From Christiangramia sabulilitoris (GTDB lineage Bacteria > Bacteroidota > Bacteroidia > Flavobacteriales > Flavobacteriaceae), in assembly GCF_007050985.1 (NCBI RefSeq), contig NZ_VHSF01000002.1, positions 248,001 through 312,000 on the forward strand: a stretch of 64,000 nucleotides of DNA, in the 5' to 3' direction. The first letter of the stretch is position 1. Every line of letters starts with the position of its first letter. The notes below the pieces were generated by a model. That model was not told the DNA's origin. It did no database searches and worked only from the letters and a program-made list of their open reading frames with translations. A program made the translations under genes and the position numbers. This document shows, piece by piece, positions 36,298-45,176 of this stretch.

Positions 36298-37557
36298 TTA
36301 ATTTTCTTCACCAATTTTAAGAATGCTTTCCTGGATTAATTGCATAGCTTTATTCACCGATTTACCGATCACTTTCTCCCGGTGATTCCCAAAATTAAAT
36401 TCATAGGCCTCTACTCCTTTCGGCGTAGCGATCCCTATGAAAACGACACCCAGGTCGGCATCACTATCACCTTTGGTTGGGCCGGCATTACCGGTGGTAG
36501 AAATGGCAAAATCTGTATGAAATTTGTTTCGTGCGCCTGTTGCCATGGCTTTAGCAACCTGGGCACTTACCACAGAATATTTTTTTATAATTTCTTCAGG
36601 GATATCCAGAAGTTCTGTTTTCGAAGTTGTGGAATAACACACTACACTTCCCTTAAAAGACGCTGAGGAACCGGGTTCCCTGGTGAAATTTGAAGCGAGT
36701 CTTCCACCGGTGCAACTCTCGGCAGTGGATAAGGTCCATTCTTTTTGCACCAGCAACTTGCTTATTACCACTTCCAGGGAATCATCGTCTTCCAGGCCAA
36801 AAATTATATCACCAATAATTTCGTGAAGTAAATCAATCTGGGTGTCCAGCAGTTTATTAAGGTAGTTCTCATCTACCCCTCTTGCACTCAACCTAAGTCT
36901 TACCCTTCCTAAATTAGGCAGGTAGGCAAGCTTGATTTCAGCAGGCAGATTATCTTCCCAGGATTCTATCTTTTCGGCGATGGCACTTTCTCCCAGTCCG
37001 TAAGTGATGACTGTACGATGGATGATAACCGGTCTCGAGAAAGTTCTCATCAATCCCGGGATCACTTCTCTTTCCATGAGTACCCGCATTTCGTAGGGTA
37101 CTCCTGGCATAGATACAAATACTTTACCTTGATCTTCAAACCACATCCCCGCGGCGGTACCATATTCATTATGCAGGGCCGTAGCTTTTGAAGGCAATAA
37201 GGCCTGATCCCGATTGAGATCTGAAATGGGAGTGTCTATATATTTTTCAAAAAGTTCCTCAATATGCCTGAGAACCTTGTCATTTCGCACGAGTTTATCG
37301 TCAAAAAATTCACACAGGCATTTCTTGGTAATATCATCTTTCGTAGGACCCAGTCCCCCGGTTATAATAATGATATCGGCTCTTTGGGAAGCTTCCGTTA
37401 ACGTCTGGAGTATATGTTCCCGTTCATCCTGAATAGAGGTGATCTGATGAACGCTTACACCTATCTTATTGAGCTCTTTGGAGATGTAAGCAGAATTGGT
37501 ATCCACAATCTGACCGATGAGAATCTCATCCCCGATCGTGATTATCTCGGCTGTCAT
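36298..37557 (-). CDS. cinA: CinA-family nicotinamide-nucleotide amidase
   Basis: A 419-residue two-domain CinA protein. The N-terminal MoCF-type domain (1-170) begins [20 protein letters not shown] with GGLGPTKDD, and the C-terminal domain (about 260-415) is the NMN deamidase-like PncC with [20 protein letters not shown]. It probably converts nicotinamide mononucleotide to the acid form and has ADP-ribose pyrophosphatase-like N-terminal activity; in some bacteria it is competence-inducible. The start overlaps the stop of the HPt gene by 4 nt (ATGA), making it the last gene of an FAH hydrolase-HPt-cinA operon. Confidence 0.95.
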   Translation of the reverse strand: MTAEIITIGDEILIGQIVDTNSAYISKELNKIGVSVHQITSIQDEREHILQTLTEASQRADIIIITGGLGPTKDDITKKCLCEFFDDKLVRNDKVLRHIEELFEKYIDTPISDLNRDQALLPSKATALHNEYGTAAGMWFEDQGKVFVSMPGVPYEMRVLMEREVIPGLMRTFSRPVIIHRTVITYGLGESAIAEKIESWEDNLPAEIKLAYLPNLGRVRLRLSARGVDENYLNKLLDTQIDLLHEIIGDIIFGLEDDDSLEVVISKLLVQKEWTLSTAESCTGGRLASNFTREPGSSASFKGSVVCYSTTSKTELLDIPEEIIKKYSVVSAQVAKAMATGARNKFHTDFAISTTGNAGPTKGDSDADLGVVFIGIATPKGVEAYEFNFGNHREKVIGKSVNKAMQLIQESILKIGEEN

Positions 37558-37895
37558 TCTAAATTGAAATCTCGTTTTAATGCTGCTGATGCTACTTCAA
37601 CTTTTCTGGAAATAGTTTCTGCAGCCTCCGGCACCTTATCTTTACCTTTACCGTTCTTAGACCATGCTTCAATAGCAAGGATCTGGTCCATTAAATTTAA
37701 TCCGAATAATTGCAGGTTCGGTTTCATCTTATGAGCAAATTGATATGCCAGCGAAGGATTATCGTTACTAATAGCTTCATTCATCGCCTCGACATCTGGC
37801 GGAATTTCTTCAAGAAAGGTTTGTACAACTACTAACATAAAATCCTCGTCACCCCCGGCCATTTCTTTGACTTCGTCTAGATTATAATTACTCAT
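37554..37895 (-). CDS. HPt-domain phosphotransfer protein
   Basis: A 113-residue single HPt domain. The phosphorylated His is His55 in [15 protein letters not shown], the usual position on the second helix of the four-helix bundle, and the length fits one domain. It would pass phosphate between a hybrid kinase and a response regulator. No kinase is near; the only receiver in the window is at 6.5 kb. It lies 8 nt after the FAH-family gene and overlaps cinA by 4 nt, an unusual neighbourhood for a phosphorelay protein. Confidence 0.9.
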   Translation of the reverse strand: MSNYNLDEVKEMAGGDEDFMLVVVQTFLEEIPPDVEAMNEAISNDNPSLAYQFAHKMKPNLQLFGLNLMDQILAIEAWSKNGKGKDKVPEAAETISRKVEVASAALKRDFNLE

Positions 37896-37903
37896 TAAGA
37901 TCC

Positions 37904-38518
37904 TTATTTTACTCTTATTGAAAACATTTTATGTCCTTCCAGGTAACCGGTAAGACGGTCGTCTGGAAGCACTTTTCCAACACCCGCGGGAGTTCCCGTA
38001 AAAATGATATCTCCTATTTTCAGGGTGAAATACGTCGAAATATAAGCAATTAATTCATCAATCTTCCACAACATATGAGAGGTAGAAGCTTCCTGTACAA
38101 CCTCTTCGTTTCTCTCTAACCTGAACTTTAAATCATCCAGGTCTCCTAATCCACTCTTATCCAACCAACTATCAGAAATTACAGCGGCGCCATCAAATGC
38201 TTTTGATTTTTCCCAGGGCAGGCCTTTATCCTTTAATTTTTGCTGAAGATCACGAGCTGTAAAATCAATACCCAGTCCTACCTCATCATAATATTTATGC
38301 GCGAATTTTGCCTGTATATGTTTTCCGATCTTTTTGATCTTTACCAGAACCTCCACCTCATAATGCACCTCTTCAGAAAAATCAGGGATAAAGAAAGGTT
38401 GTTTTTTTAGCAAAATGGAAGTATCCGGTTTTTGAAATAAAACCGGTTCCTCAGGTTTCTCATTATGCAACTCTGCTATATGATCTGTATAATTTCTGCC
38501 TACGCAAATGATCTTCAT
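37904..38518 (-). CDS. FAH-family hydrolase (fumarylacetoacetate hydrolase fold)
   Basis: A 204-residue FAH-superfamily protein. Visible are IICVGRNYTDHIAEL at the start, the metal region EEVHYEVEVLVKI with Glu residues, GLGIDFTARDLQQKLKDKGLPWEKSKAFDGAA in the middle and the end DIIFTGTPAGVGKV. These are the motifs of acylpyruvase or oxaloacetate decarboxylase-like FAHD1 proteins, which act on diketo acids. The length is shorter than fumarylacetoacetase, which is encoded separately at 55.7 kb. The leader carries a hairpin (38556-38574) right after a -7 element. Confidence 0.93.
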   Translation of the reverse strand: MKIICVGRNYTDHIAELHNEKPEEPVLFQKPDTSILLKKQPFFIPDFSEEVHYEVEVLVKIKKIGKHIQAKFAHKYYDEVGLGIDFTARDLQQKLKDKGLPWEKSKAFDGAAVISDSWLDKSGLGDLDDLKFRLERNEEVVQEASTSHMLWKIDELIAYISTYFTLKIGDIIFTGTPAGVGKVLPDDRLTGYLEGHKMFSIRVK

Positions 38519-38555
38519 CTGATACTGGAATATAGAATTGAAAATTAAATTCGGG

Positions 38556-38584
38556 ACCCAAGGTCACATTGGGTTTCAAATATA
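38556..38584 (-). promoter_or_regulatory. -7 element and leader hairpin of the FAH-family operon
   Basis: TATATTTG at 38577-38584 is an exact -7 match. Directly after the predicted start lies a hairpin, ACCCAA/TTGGGT with a 7-nt loop (38556-38574), which may protect the mRNA 5' end. Confidence 0.5.
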
Positions 38585-38661
38585 GAAATTTAAAGGATTT
38601 TAAAGCCCAGGAAATACGGCGGATTAAAGCTGATTTTTATACTATTTTAAATGGATTGCTT

Positions 38662-39600
38662 TTAGTCTGTCATCTTTACCTTAAAATCCGGCAGGGGAAT
38701 TTTAGAATCAAAAGCTTCGTGTGATAATTCCAGTTCAGAGATCTTTTCCCAACCTAAAGGACCGTAGAACCAGGCATCTTCAGCTTCATCCCTTAGCACA
38801 CCCTTAAATACAGGTGCATATTTCACAAGTTCAAAATCCTGCGCTACCAGGCTATCATTGATATAGTAATTCCTGGTTTCGGTAAATTGATTTTCCCTGA
38901 TGAACAAATGTTCAACCCCTATAAAGATCCCATCTTCAGGGATACTGATCTTTTCTTTAAGCAGTTCGACAACGATACTGGATTCTCCGGGGTCTCTTTT
39001 AATGATCAAATTCTTCAGGAGATCCTCTCCTGGTTGTCCATTTTCATCCACATCATATAAGTGCAATCTGAATTTTGAAGGTCGCTGCCATTGCTCGGTC
39101 GTCTTAAAGAAATACACCTCCACTTCCTCCAAAAAACAGGATGCATTAAATCTACCGGGTTTAGGATAAAAAACAGCAATCTGCGAAGGATACTGACCGG
39201 CATTAAGATTCCCAAAGCCTATAGCTCCATTTCTCCATTCCGGTCGATAAGTAAAACTTTTGTTTTTCAGGATTTGTTTCAGAAGAATCTCATCCAGGCC
39301 TTCATTTTTAGGAAATAACTTAACATCCCTCCCGGCAAGATCTTCTACGCTGGCGATCCTGGAATGAAAGCCTACATAACTCACTCTCACCTTTTCATTC
39401 CTGAGACTATCCGGAATGCTGAAGGCAAAATATCCTTCAGCATTAGAAGTAGTCCCAATCGCATAATTCTGAAATAATAAATGCGCATATGGCAAAGGCT
39501 CTGAATTTTCATCTACCACCCTACCTTTTATAATTGTGTTCTGAGCCTGCAATAGCTGAACACAGAATACAATAAGTATAAGCTGATGAAAAAACCTCAA
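38662..39600 (-). CDS. Exported protein with carboxypeptidase-like regulatory domain
   Basis: A 312-residue exported protein. A signal peptide (about 1-19, ending LLQAQ) is followed by a carboxypeptidase D regulatory-like beta-sandwich (about 22-95): IIKGRVVDENSEPLPYAHLLFQN, then GYFAFSIPD and VSYVGFHS. The C-terminal 200 residues are beta-rich and unassigned. Such single-domain proteins often form part of surface complexes with TonB-dependent systems, but no receptor gene is beside it. It uses a TTG start at 39600, immediately behind the exonuclease stop (TAA then TTG), which is needed for the signal peptide, so the two are cotranscribed. Confidence 0.83.
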   Translation of the reverse strand: MRFFHQLILIVFCVQLLQAQNTIIKGRVVDENSEPLPYAHLLFQNYAIGTTSNAEGYFAFSIPDSLRNEKVRVSYVGFHSRIASVEDLAGRDVKLFPKNEGLDEILLKQILKNKSFTYRPEWRNGAIGFGNLNAGQYPSQIAVFYPKPGRFNASCFLEEVEVYFFKTTEQWQRPSKFRLHLYDVDENGQPGEDLLKNLIIKRDPGESSIVVELLKEKISIPEDGIFIGVEHLFIRENQFTETRNYYINDSLVAQDFELVKYAPVFKGVLRDEAEDAWFYGPLGWEKISELELSHEAFDSKIPLPDFKVKMTD

Positions 39601-40377
39601 TTAAGAAAGTTTATTATTTAGTTTACGAAGTTTAATAGCAGTAAGTACTTTCTTGGTATATAATGGAAAATCTGCATTTTGCATCCATCCAAAATATCCG
39701 GGCTCATCTTCCAGCACCTGCTCCACATATTTTCCTTTATACTTCCCAAACGCGAAAACCTCTTTCCCTTTTTTATCATAACTAATAAAACCTGCAAAAT
39801 CTGCAAATTTCTTGCGGGAGCTAAAATCGGCCAGCCACTTCATATCATTTTCCAGGTCATCATATTTGTCCAGCTGAGATTTTAACACCTCGTAGGTAGC
39901 TTCGGTATCTGCTTCTGCGCTATGGGCATCGGTAAGATCCTTTCCGCAGTAAAACTGGTATGCCGCAGAAAGAGTACGCTGCTCTTTTTTATGGAAAATG
40001 GTCTGCACATCTACTGCCACCACGTTCTTCATTTCAAAATCTATACCTGCCCTGAGCAGCTCTTCCACCAGCAAGGGGATATCAAAACGATTAGAATTGT
40101 AACCTCCCAGATCACAACCTTTAATAAGATCATGGATTTTGGAAGCCAGCTCCTTAAAGGTTGGCTCATTGGCTACCTTTTCATTAGAAATACCATGAAT
40201 GGCGATAACCTCAGCAGGAATCTCCCTTTCCGGATTTACCAGCCAGGTATGGCTTTCTTTATTTCCTTTTGGAAAAATTTTGAGTACGGCAATTTCTACG
40301 ATTCTATCCTTGGAAATATTCGTTCCGGTAGTTTCAAGGTCAAAAAAACAAATAGGTCTGCTTAGTTTTAATTCCAT
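39601..40377 (-). CDS. DEDDh 3'-5' exonuclease with DUF3820-like C-terminus
   Basis: A 258-residue exonuclease of the DNA polymerase III epsilon / RNase T family. The DEDDh residues are Asp14 and Glu16 (FFDLETTG), an Asp in YNSNRFDIPLL, and the final His/Asp pair in DAHSAEADTEA. At the C-terminus (about 205-258) is a segment FGKYKGKYVEQVLEDEPGYFGWM that matches the DUF3820 motif found in the separate small protein at 6.9 kb. Degradation of RNA or DNA 3' ends is inferred. A TATATTTG -7 element lies 20 nt upstream. The regulatory-domain protein gene follows with no gap. Confidence 0.92.
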   Translation of the reverse strand: MELKLSRPICFFDLETTGTNISKDRIVEIAVLKIFPKGNKESHTWLVNPEREIPAEVIAIHGISNEKVANEPTFKELASKIHDLIKGCDLGGYNSNRFDIPLLVEELLRAGIDFEMKNVVAVDVQTIFHKKEQRTLSAAYQFYCGKDLTDAHSAEADTEATYEVLKSQLDKYDDLENDMKWLADFSSRKKFADFAGFISYDKKGKEVFAFGKYKGKYVEQVLEDEPGYFGWMQNADFPLYTKKVLTAIKLRKLNNKLS

Positions 40378-40397
40378 GCGTTTAAATTATTTCAGGG

Positions 40398-40405
40398 CAA
40401 ATATA
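40398..40405 (-). promoter_or_regulatory. -7 element (TATATTTG) of the exonuclease gene
   Basis: Exact TAnnTTTG on the minus strand, 20 nt before the ATG at 40377. Confidence 0.5.
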
Positions 40406-40545
40406 ATATAATTATAAGGCAGAAAAGCGGCAGTGTTTAAGCAATTTGAATATCGATTATTAATAAAAAACTTAGCAAATCAGCATGTTAGCGACAAAAT
40501 ATCATTTCGTAAAAATCATTTTATATATTTAGAACTTAAACAATA

Positions 40546-40974
40546 GTGAAAACAGTGTTGAAGTATATTTCCTATATAAGCCGGCAAGCACATATTTTAA
40601 ACGATGCAAACCTGGAAAGTTTATTGACCAACTGCAGAAAAAAAAATACCGAAAGAAATATTACCGGCCTGTTGATTTCATATAAAGGTCATTTTATTCA
40701 ATATATCGAAGGGGAACCTGATAAAATAGACAAATTATTTGGTAAGATAAAAAAAGATCCCAGGCATTATGAGGTGGTCGAACTGGCTTCAGATCATATA
40801 ACTCAACGCCAATTCTCCAACTGGTCTATGGCTTTCAGGAAAGTTGATGAAGACCAGGCAGAAGATCTCCTTGGATACCGAAGACTTCAAAGAGATGAAG
40901 TATTTAATCAAACCGGTGACAAAATGAATTCCCCGGCAATGCAGCTACTTAATTCTTTTGTAAATAACCTATAA
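40546..40974 (+). CDS. BLUF-domain blue-light photoreceptor
   Basis: A 142-residue protein made almost only of a BLUF domain, which binds FAD and responds to blue light by rearranging hydrogen bonds. Numbered from the GTG start at 40546, the flavin-interacting residues are present: Tyr10 (ISYISR), Asn34 (KKNTERNITG), Gln52 (FIQYIEG) and Trp93/Met95 (SNWSMAF). There is no output domain, so it must act on another protein; none is suggested by the neighbours. GTG 40555 or TTG 40558 are alternative starts. A TATATTTA element lies 14 nt upstream of the start, giving a very short leader. A palindromic terminator follows. Confidence 0.93.
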   Translation: MKTVLKYISYISRQAHILNDANLESLLTNCRKKNTERNITGLLISYKGHFIQYIEGEPDKIDKLFGKIKKDPRHYEVVELASDHITQRQFSNWSMAFRKVDEDQAEDLLGYRRLQRDEVFNQTGDKMNSPAMQLLNSFVNNL

Positions 40975-41007
40975 AAAAAAGCTGTGAATAATTTCACAGC
41001 TTTTTTT
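40973..41007. terminator. Bidirectional terminator between BLUF and E2 genes
   Basis: Palindrome GCTGTGAA/TTCACAGC (40981-41000) with A and T runs of seven or more on either side. Confidence 0.92.
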
Positions 41008-41025
41008 CTTTAAATCTATATTTTC

Positions 41026-42360
41026 TTAGATCTCACGGTTCTTATCAAAATCCTCGAGATATTGCGCTACCCTTTGCACAAATTGTCCACCCAGGGCACC
41101 ATTCACAACCCTATGATCATAACTATGAGACAGGAACATTTTATATCTGATGCCTATAAAGTCTCCATCTGGTGTCTCGATCACCGCAGGCACCTTTCTT
41201 ATGGCACCAAGGGCAAGGATCGCCACCTGTGGCTGATTTATAATAGGTGTTCCCATGATACTTCCAAAGGTACCCACGTTGGTTACCGTATAAGTTCCAC
41301 CCTGGATATCGTCTGGCTTTAATTTATTTCGTCTGGCACGATCGGCAAGGTCATTTACCGCCTTAGCCATTCCCACAAGATTTAACCTGTCGGCATTCTT
41401 TATCACCGGCACAATAAGATTACCATCAGGAAGTGCTGCAGCCATTCCTAAATTGATATTTTTCTTTTTTATAATCTTGGTAGCATCTTCATTTACCGAA
41501 ATATTGATCATTGGGAAATCTCTGATCGCTTTCGCCACGGCCTCCATAAAGATTGGAGTAAAGGTGAGCTTCTCACCTTCTTTTTTCTGAAATTCGTTCT
41601 TATGTTTATTTCTCCAATTCCAGATATTGGTAACATCAACTTCGATAAATGATTGTACGTGTGCAGATTTCTGAACACTCTCCACCATATGATGGGCGAT
41701 CATTTTACCCATGCGGCTCATTTCTATGATCTCGTCTTCACCACTTGCAACAGGTTCAGGTTTTTTAGAAACCCCTGTTTCCAATGCCCTGGTATCTATA
41801 GACTTTCCATTAGAAGATGGAGTTTTTTCAGACTTACCTTCTCTGTTCTCAATATAACCTAGAATATCATTTTTTGTAACGCGGCCTTCTTTTCCTGTTC
41901 CTTCTATTTTCTCTAATTCTTCGAGAGAGATATTTTCCTCTTTGGCGATATTTTTCACCAGCGGGGAGTAGAATCTTGAGGAATCTGAATAATCCTCTGT
42001 AGATGTACCAGAAATTGTTTCCCTGGCATCTTCCATGGTTTTTTCAACTTCAGCAGCTGCCGCCGGGGCTTCTTCTCCAACTTCTTCTGAAGCATCCCCT
42101 GGAGTATCCTCAACGTCACCCTCAGTTTCTATAATAGCAATTGTTTGACCTACTTTTACCACATCATCTGCCTCAAATAGTTTTTCGACAAGTTTACCGT
42201 CTACTTCACTCGGCACTTCACTGTCTACTTTATCTGTAGCTATTTCAAGTACTGGCTCATCCATTTCAATAGTATCCCCTACATCTTTAAGCCAGCTGGT
42301 AATTGTTGCTTCTGCAACACTTTCACCCATCTTGGGTAATTTCAATTCAAATTTTGCCAT
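41026..42360 (-). CDS. 2-oxoacid dehydrogenase E2 (dihydrolipoyllysine acyltransferase)
   Basis: A 444-residue E2 component. One lipoyl domain (1-80) has the lipoylated Lys44 in EIATDKVDSEV; an acidic Ala/Pro-rich linker follows; the E3-binding domain is about 133-180 (SPLVKNIAKEENISLEEL...GRVTKNDIL); and the catalytic domain ends with SYDHRVVNGALGG, with active His about 416. The single lipoyl domain and the subfamily form suggest a branched-chain or 2-oxoglutarate type, but the genes for E1 and E3 are not adjacent, so the exact complex cannot be named. It is a single gene. Confidence 0.93.
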   Translation of the reverse strand: MAKFELKLPKMGESVAEATITSWLKDVGDTIEMDEPVLEIATDKVDSEVPSEVDGKLVEKLFEADDVVKVGQTIAIIETEGDVEDTPGDASEEVGEEAPAAAAEVEKTMEDARETISGTSTEDYSDSSRFYSPLVKNIAKEENISLEELEKIEGTGKEGRVTKNDILGYIENREGKSEKTPSSNGKSIDTRALETGVSKKPEPVASGEDEIIEMSRMGKMIAHHMVESVQKSAHVQSFIEVDVTNIWNWRNKHKNEFQKKEGEKLTFTPIFMEAVAKAIRDFPMINISVNEDATKIIKKKNINLGMAAALPDGNLIVPVIKNADRLNLVGMAKAVNDLADRARRNKLKPDDIQGGTYTVTNVGTFGSIMGTPIINQPQVAILALGAIRKVPAVIETPDGDFIGIRYKMFLSHSYDHRVVNGALGGQFVQRVAQYLEDFDKNREI

Positions 42361-42576
42361 ATTGTTAAATCAGATGCGATTTTTGTTATTTGATTTGCGA
42401 ATTTAATCAAAAAACCACTTATTAAATACTAAAAAACCAATAAAATTGAATTTTACTGAATTTATTACAGTGAATAATTGAGGCTAAATTCCTGCTAAAA
42501 TTACAATTATAGATACGGAAACGAAAAAGTTTCGGAAATTTTTAAAGGATATGATGAAATATATCAGGATAAGAAG

Positions 42577-43194
42577 TTAACCCTTCATGGAATTTTCAAA
42601 TGGGATCCTGTTGGTTATACTTCTGCCAAGAGTAACCTCATCTGCATATTCGAGTTCATCTCCCACAGAAATTCCACGGGCAATAGTGGATGTTTTAATT
42701 CCCGTTCCCTCAAGCTGCTTGAAAATGTAGAAATTGGTAGTATCGCCTTCCAGGGTACTGCTTAGCGCAAAAATAATTTCTTCGATCTTGCCGGCCTGAA
42801 CCTTTTCTATCAGGGGTTTTATTGTTAACTGCGATGGTCCAACCCCATCCATAGGACTGATTTTTCCTCCCAAAACATGATAATGTCCTCTATACTGCCC
42901 CGTGTTTTCTATGGCCATTACATCCCGGATATCCTCTACCACACATACAATTTCTGAAGCCCGTGAAGGATTCGCACAGATTTCGCAAAGCTCGGTATCG
43001 CTGATGTTAAAGCAATTGCCACAAAGCTTTATATTCTCTCTTAAGTTTTGCAAAGCGCCGGCCAGCTGACTAGTCTGCTCTTTTGGCTGTTTTAAAAGAT
43101 GCAGCACCAGTCTTAAAGCCGTTCGTTTTCCTATTCCCGGCAATTGAGACATCTCATCTACGGCCTGCTCCAGTAATTTTGAAGAAAAATCCAT
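42577..43194 (-). CDS. recR: Recombination protein RecR
   Basis: A 205-residue RecR, which works with RecO and RecF to load RecA on gapped DNA. The helix-hairpin-helix is at about 5-35 ([17 protein letters not shown]), the zinc finger is C57, C60 ([16 protein letters not shown]) and two more Cys, and the TOPRIM domain has [13 protein letters not shown], followed by [13 protein letters not shown]. Length and motifs match the family. It begins at an ATG with about 80 nt to the divergent symporter gene. No clear terminator was seen after it. Confidence 0.96.
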   Translation of the reverse strand: MDFSSKLLEQAVDEMSQLPGIGKRTALRLVLHLLKQPKEQTSQLAGALQNLRENIKLCGNCFNISDTELCEICANPSRASEIVCVVEDIRDVMAIENTGQYRGHYHVLGGKISPMDGVGPSQLTIKPLIEKVQAGKIEEIIFALSSTLEGDTTNFYIFKQLEGTGIKTSTIARGISVGDELEYADEVTLGRSITNRIPFENSMKG

Positions 43195-43271
43195 ATGCGA
43201 ATTTATGATTTTTTAAGCGGATGAAATTACTTAAAGCTTAATTTGTAAATTGCCCCGCAGAACTACTTACT

Positions 43272-44717
43272 ATGCAACCTTACCAGGTACTCATTCTCAT
43301 AGCCGCCTATTTTGCGGTACTAATTTTAATATCATACTTCACCGGGCGCGGTGGAAGTAATGCTGAATTTTTTAAAGCAAATAAACAGGCTCCATGGTAT
43401 CTTGTCGCCTTTGGAATGATTGGAGCTTCACTAAGCGGAATCACATTTATATCTATTCCCGGAACCGTAGAAGCAGATTCCTTTAGTTATTTTCAGGTAG
43501 TTCTTGGTTATACCGTTGGATATGCAGTAATAGGTCAGGTTTTGCTCCCGCTGTATTATAAAATGAACCTGACCTCCATCTATACCTATCTGGAAACCAG
43601 GTTTGGAAATGCTTCTTATAAGACAGGAGCTTCTTTTTTCCTACTTTCCCGGGTAGTTGGAGCCAGTTTCAGACTCTTCCTCGTAGCAAATGTACTTCAG
43701 CTTATAGTTTTCGACAGCCTGGGTGTGCCTTATTATGTCACGGTTTCCATTACCATCTTACTAATCTGGCTTTATACCTTTAGAAGCGGAATCAAGACAA
43801 TCGTCTGGACCGATACCCTGCAGACATTTTTCATGCTGCTGGCTTTAGGAATCACTATTTACTTTATTTCTGAAGACCTGGGTCTTTCCTTAAACAACCT
43901 GATGGGTTACCTGGCCGAAAGTGATCATTCTAAAATATTCTTTTTTGAAGACTGGAAAAGCAAGGATCATTTTGTGAAACAGTTCCTTTCCGGAGCTTTT
44001 ATTGCCATCGTGATGACAGGTCTTGACCAGGATATGATGCAGAAAAACCTCACCTGCCGTAGTCTGAAGGATGCGCAAAAAAACGTTTTCTGGTTCACTA
44101 TTGTCCTCGTATTTGTAAATTTTCTGTTTCTAACCTTAGGAGTATTATTAACAGATTATGCCGATATCAACGGTATTGCCGAGTCGAAAGATGACTTGTT
44201 CCCGGCGATCGCCACGAGTGGAAATCTGGGAATAGGCGTTGCTATATTTTTTATCCTGGGATTGATCGCCGCCGCCTATTCCAGCGCTGATAGCGCGCTT
44301 ACAGCCCTTACTACTTCATTTAGTATCGATATTCTGGGTATTGAAAAGAAATATGATGAGAAAAAGCAGGTAAGGATCAGGAAGCAAATACACATTGCTA
44401 TCTCCATATTATTAATAGTTGTGATGCTTATCTTTAAATATGCCATTGCAGACAAAAGTGTTATCAATAAACTGTTCCAATTTGCAGGCTATACCTATGG
44501 ACCGCTGCTGGGCCTTTATGCCTTTGGATTATTTACCAAATGGAAAGTAAAAGATAAGCTGGTACCAATAGTCGCAATCGCTGCACCGGTTTTATCTTAT
44601 ATTATAAGCATTAACAGCCTGGTATGGTTTGGTTTTGAATTTGGATTCTTTATCCTGATATTAAATGGATTTCTAACTTTTACCGGTCTAATACTGCTGA
44701 GAAGAAAGCATAACTAA
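43272..44717 (+). CDS. Sodium:solute symporter (SSS family)
   Basis: A 481-residue membrane protein with about 13 hydrophobic segments. Typical SSS motifs are an opening membrane helix (LILIAAYFAVLILISYFTGRGG), the GASLSGITFISIPG region of helix 2, the segment MTGLDQDMMQKNLTCRSLKDAQKN, and AAAYSSADSALTALTTSFSIDI with the Ser/Thr residues that bind the second Na+. It belongs to the subgroup common in Bacteroidetes; the solute is unknown. It ends 30 nt inside the oppositely oriented CoA-binding gene, a longer 3' overlap than elsewhere in this window. A TTAATTTG element lies shortly upstream. Confidence 0.93.
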   Translation: MQPYQVLILIAAYFAVLILISYFTGRGGSNAEFFKANKQAPWYLVAFGMIGASLSGITFISIPGTVEADSFSYFQVVLGYTVGYAVIGQVLLPLYYKMNLTSIYTYLETRFGNASYKTGASFFLLSRVVGASFRLFLVANVLQLIVFDSLGVPYYVTVSITILLIWLYTFRSGIKTIVWTDTLQTFFMLLALGITIYFISEDLGLSLNNLMGYLAESDHSKIFFFEDWKSKDHFVKQFLSGAFIAIVMTGLDQDMMQKNLTCRSLKDAQKNVFWFTIVLVFVNFLFLTLGVLLTDYADINGIAESKDDLFPAIATSGNLGIGVAIFFILGLIAAAYSSADSALTALTTSFSIDILGIEKKYDEKKQVRIRKQIHIAISILLIVVMLIFKYAIADKSVINKLFQFAGYTYGPLLGLYAFGLFTKWKVKDKLVPIVAIAAPVLSYIISINSLVWFGFEFGFFILILNGFLTFTGLILLRRKHN

Positions 44718-45050
44718 AGTACAGGCATTCTCATAGTCTATTCCATTTTTCTGAAGCAGTTTGTAGAGCTCAGGATTTTCTGTCCCGGGATTAAAAATGA
44801 CCCTTTCAGGATTTAAAGAAATTATATAGTCATAATATTCCTGCTGTCTTTTAGCATTTAGATAGAGCGTAATAGTGTTGATATCTTCAAAAGGATATTT
44901 TTCATTTTTAATTTCAACGCCGTCCACCATGCCTTTTTTCAGACCTATAGCAACCGTTGGCTGACCATTTTTTACCAGTCGGTTAATGGCAAGATTTGAG
45001 TATCGTGATGTCTTTAAAGAGGCTCCAAGAACCAGGGTTTTTTTCTTCAT
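44688..45050 (-). CDS. CoA-binding domain protein (YccU-like)
   Basis: A 120-residue CoA-binding Rossmann protein. The glycine-containing loop is VLGASLKTSRYSNLAINRL, followed by PTVAIGLKKG and NPERVIFNPGTENPEL, typical of the small stand-alone family. Function is unknown beyond likely nucleotide or CoA binding. I start at ATG 45050 (MKKKTLVLGAS) because a full promoter (TTG, 17 nt, TAACTTTG) ends just 3 nt before it, and the longer reading back to 45227 would run through that promoter. The mRNA is thus predicted to be leaderless. Its 3' end overlaps the symporter gene by 30 nt. Confidence 0.88.
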   Translation of the reverse strand: MKKKTLVLGASLKTSRYSNLAINRLVKNGQPTVAIGLKKGMVDGVEIKNEKYPFEDINTITLYLNAKRQQEYYDYIISLNPERVIFNPGTENPELYKLLQKNGIDYENACTLVMLSSQQY

Positions 45051-45053
45051 ATT

Positions 45054-45081
45054 CAAAGTTAATGAAAAATTGGTGTAACAA
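45054..45081 (-). promoter_or_regulatory. Full promoter of the CoA-binding gene, leaderless layout
   Basis: Minus strand: TTG (45079-45081), 17-nt spacer, TAACTTTG (45054-45061), then AAT and the ATG. Both Bacteroidetes sigma-ABfr boxes match at normal spacing. It is the best complete promoter in the window after that of the SRP RNA. Confidence 0.7.
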
Positions 45082-45176
45082 TCTAAAGCGGGAACAGTCT
45101 TTAGGATGAAGTCCGGACTTTGCGAGATCATCTTATTAATTTTGATGGTTAGTGTTAAAAAGAATGATCTTGCTAA

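Noticed and set aside
42480-42576. Inverted repeat GAAAC/GTTTC after recR as a terminator
   Set aside because: Five pairs with a mismatch outside, and no consistent T run on the recR strand.
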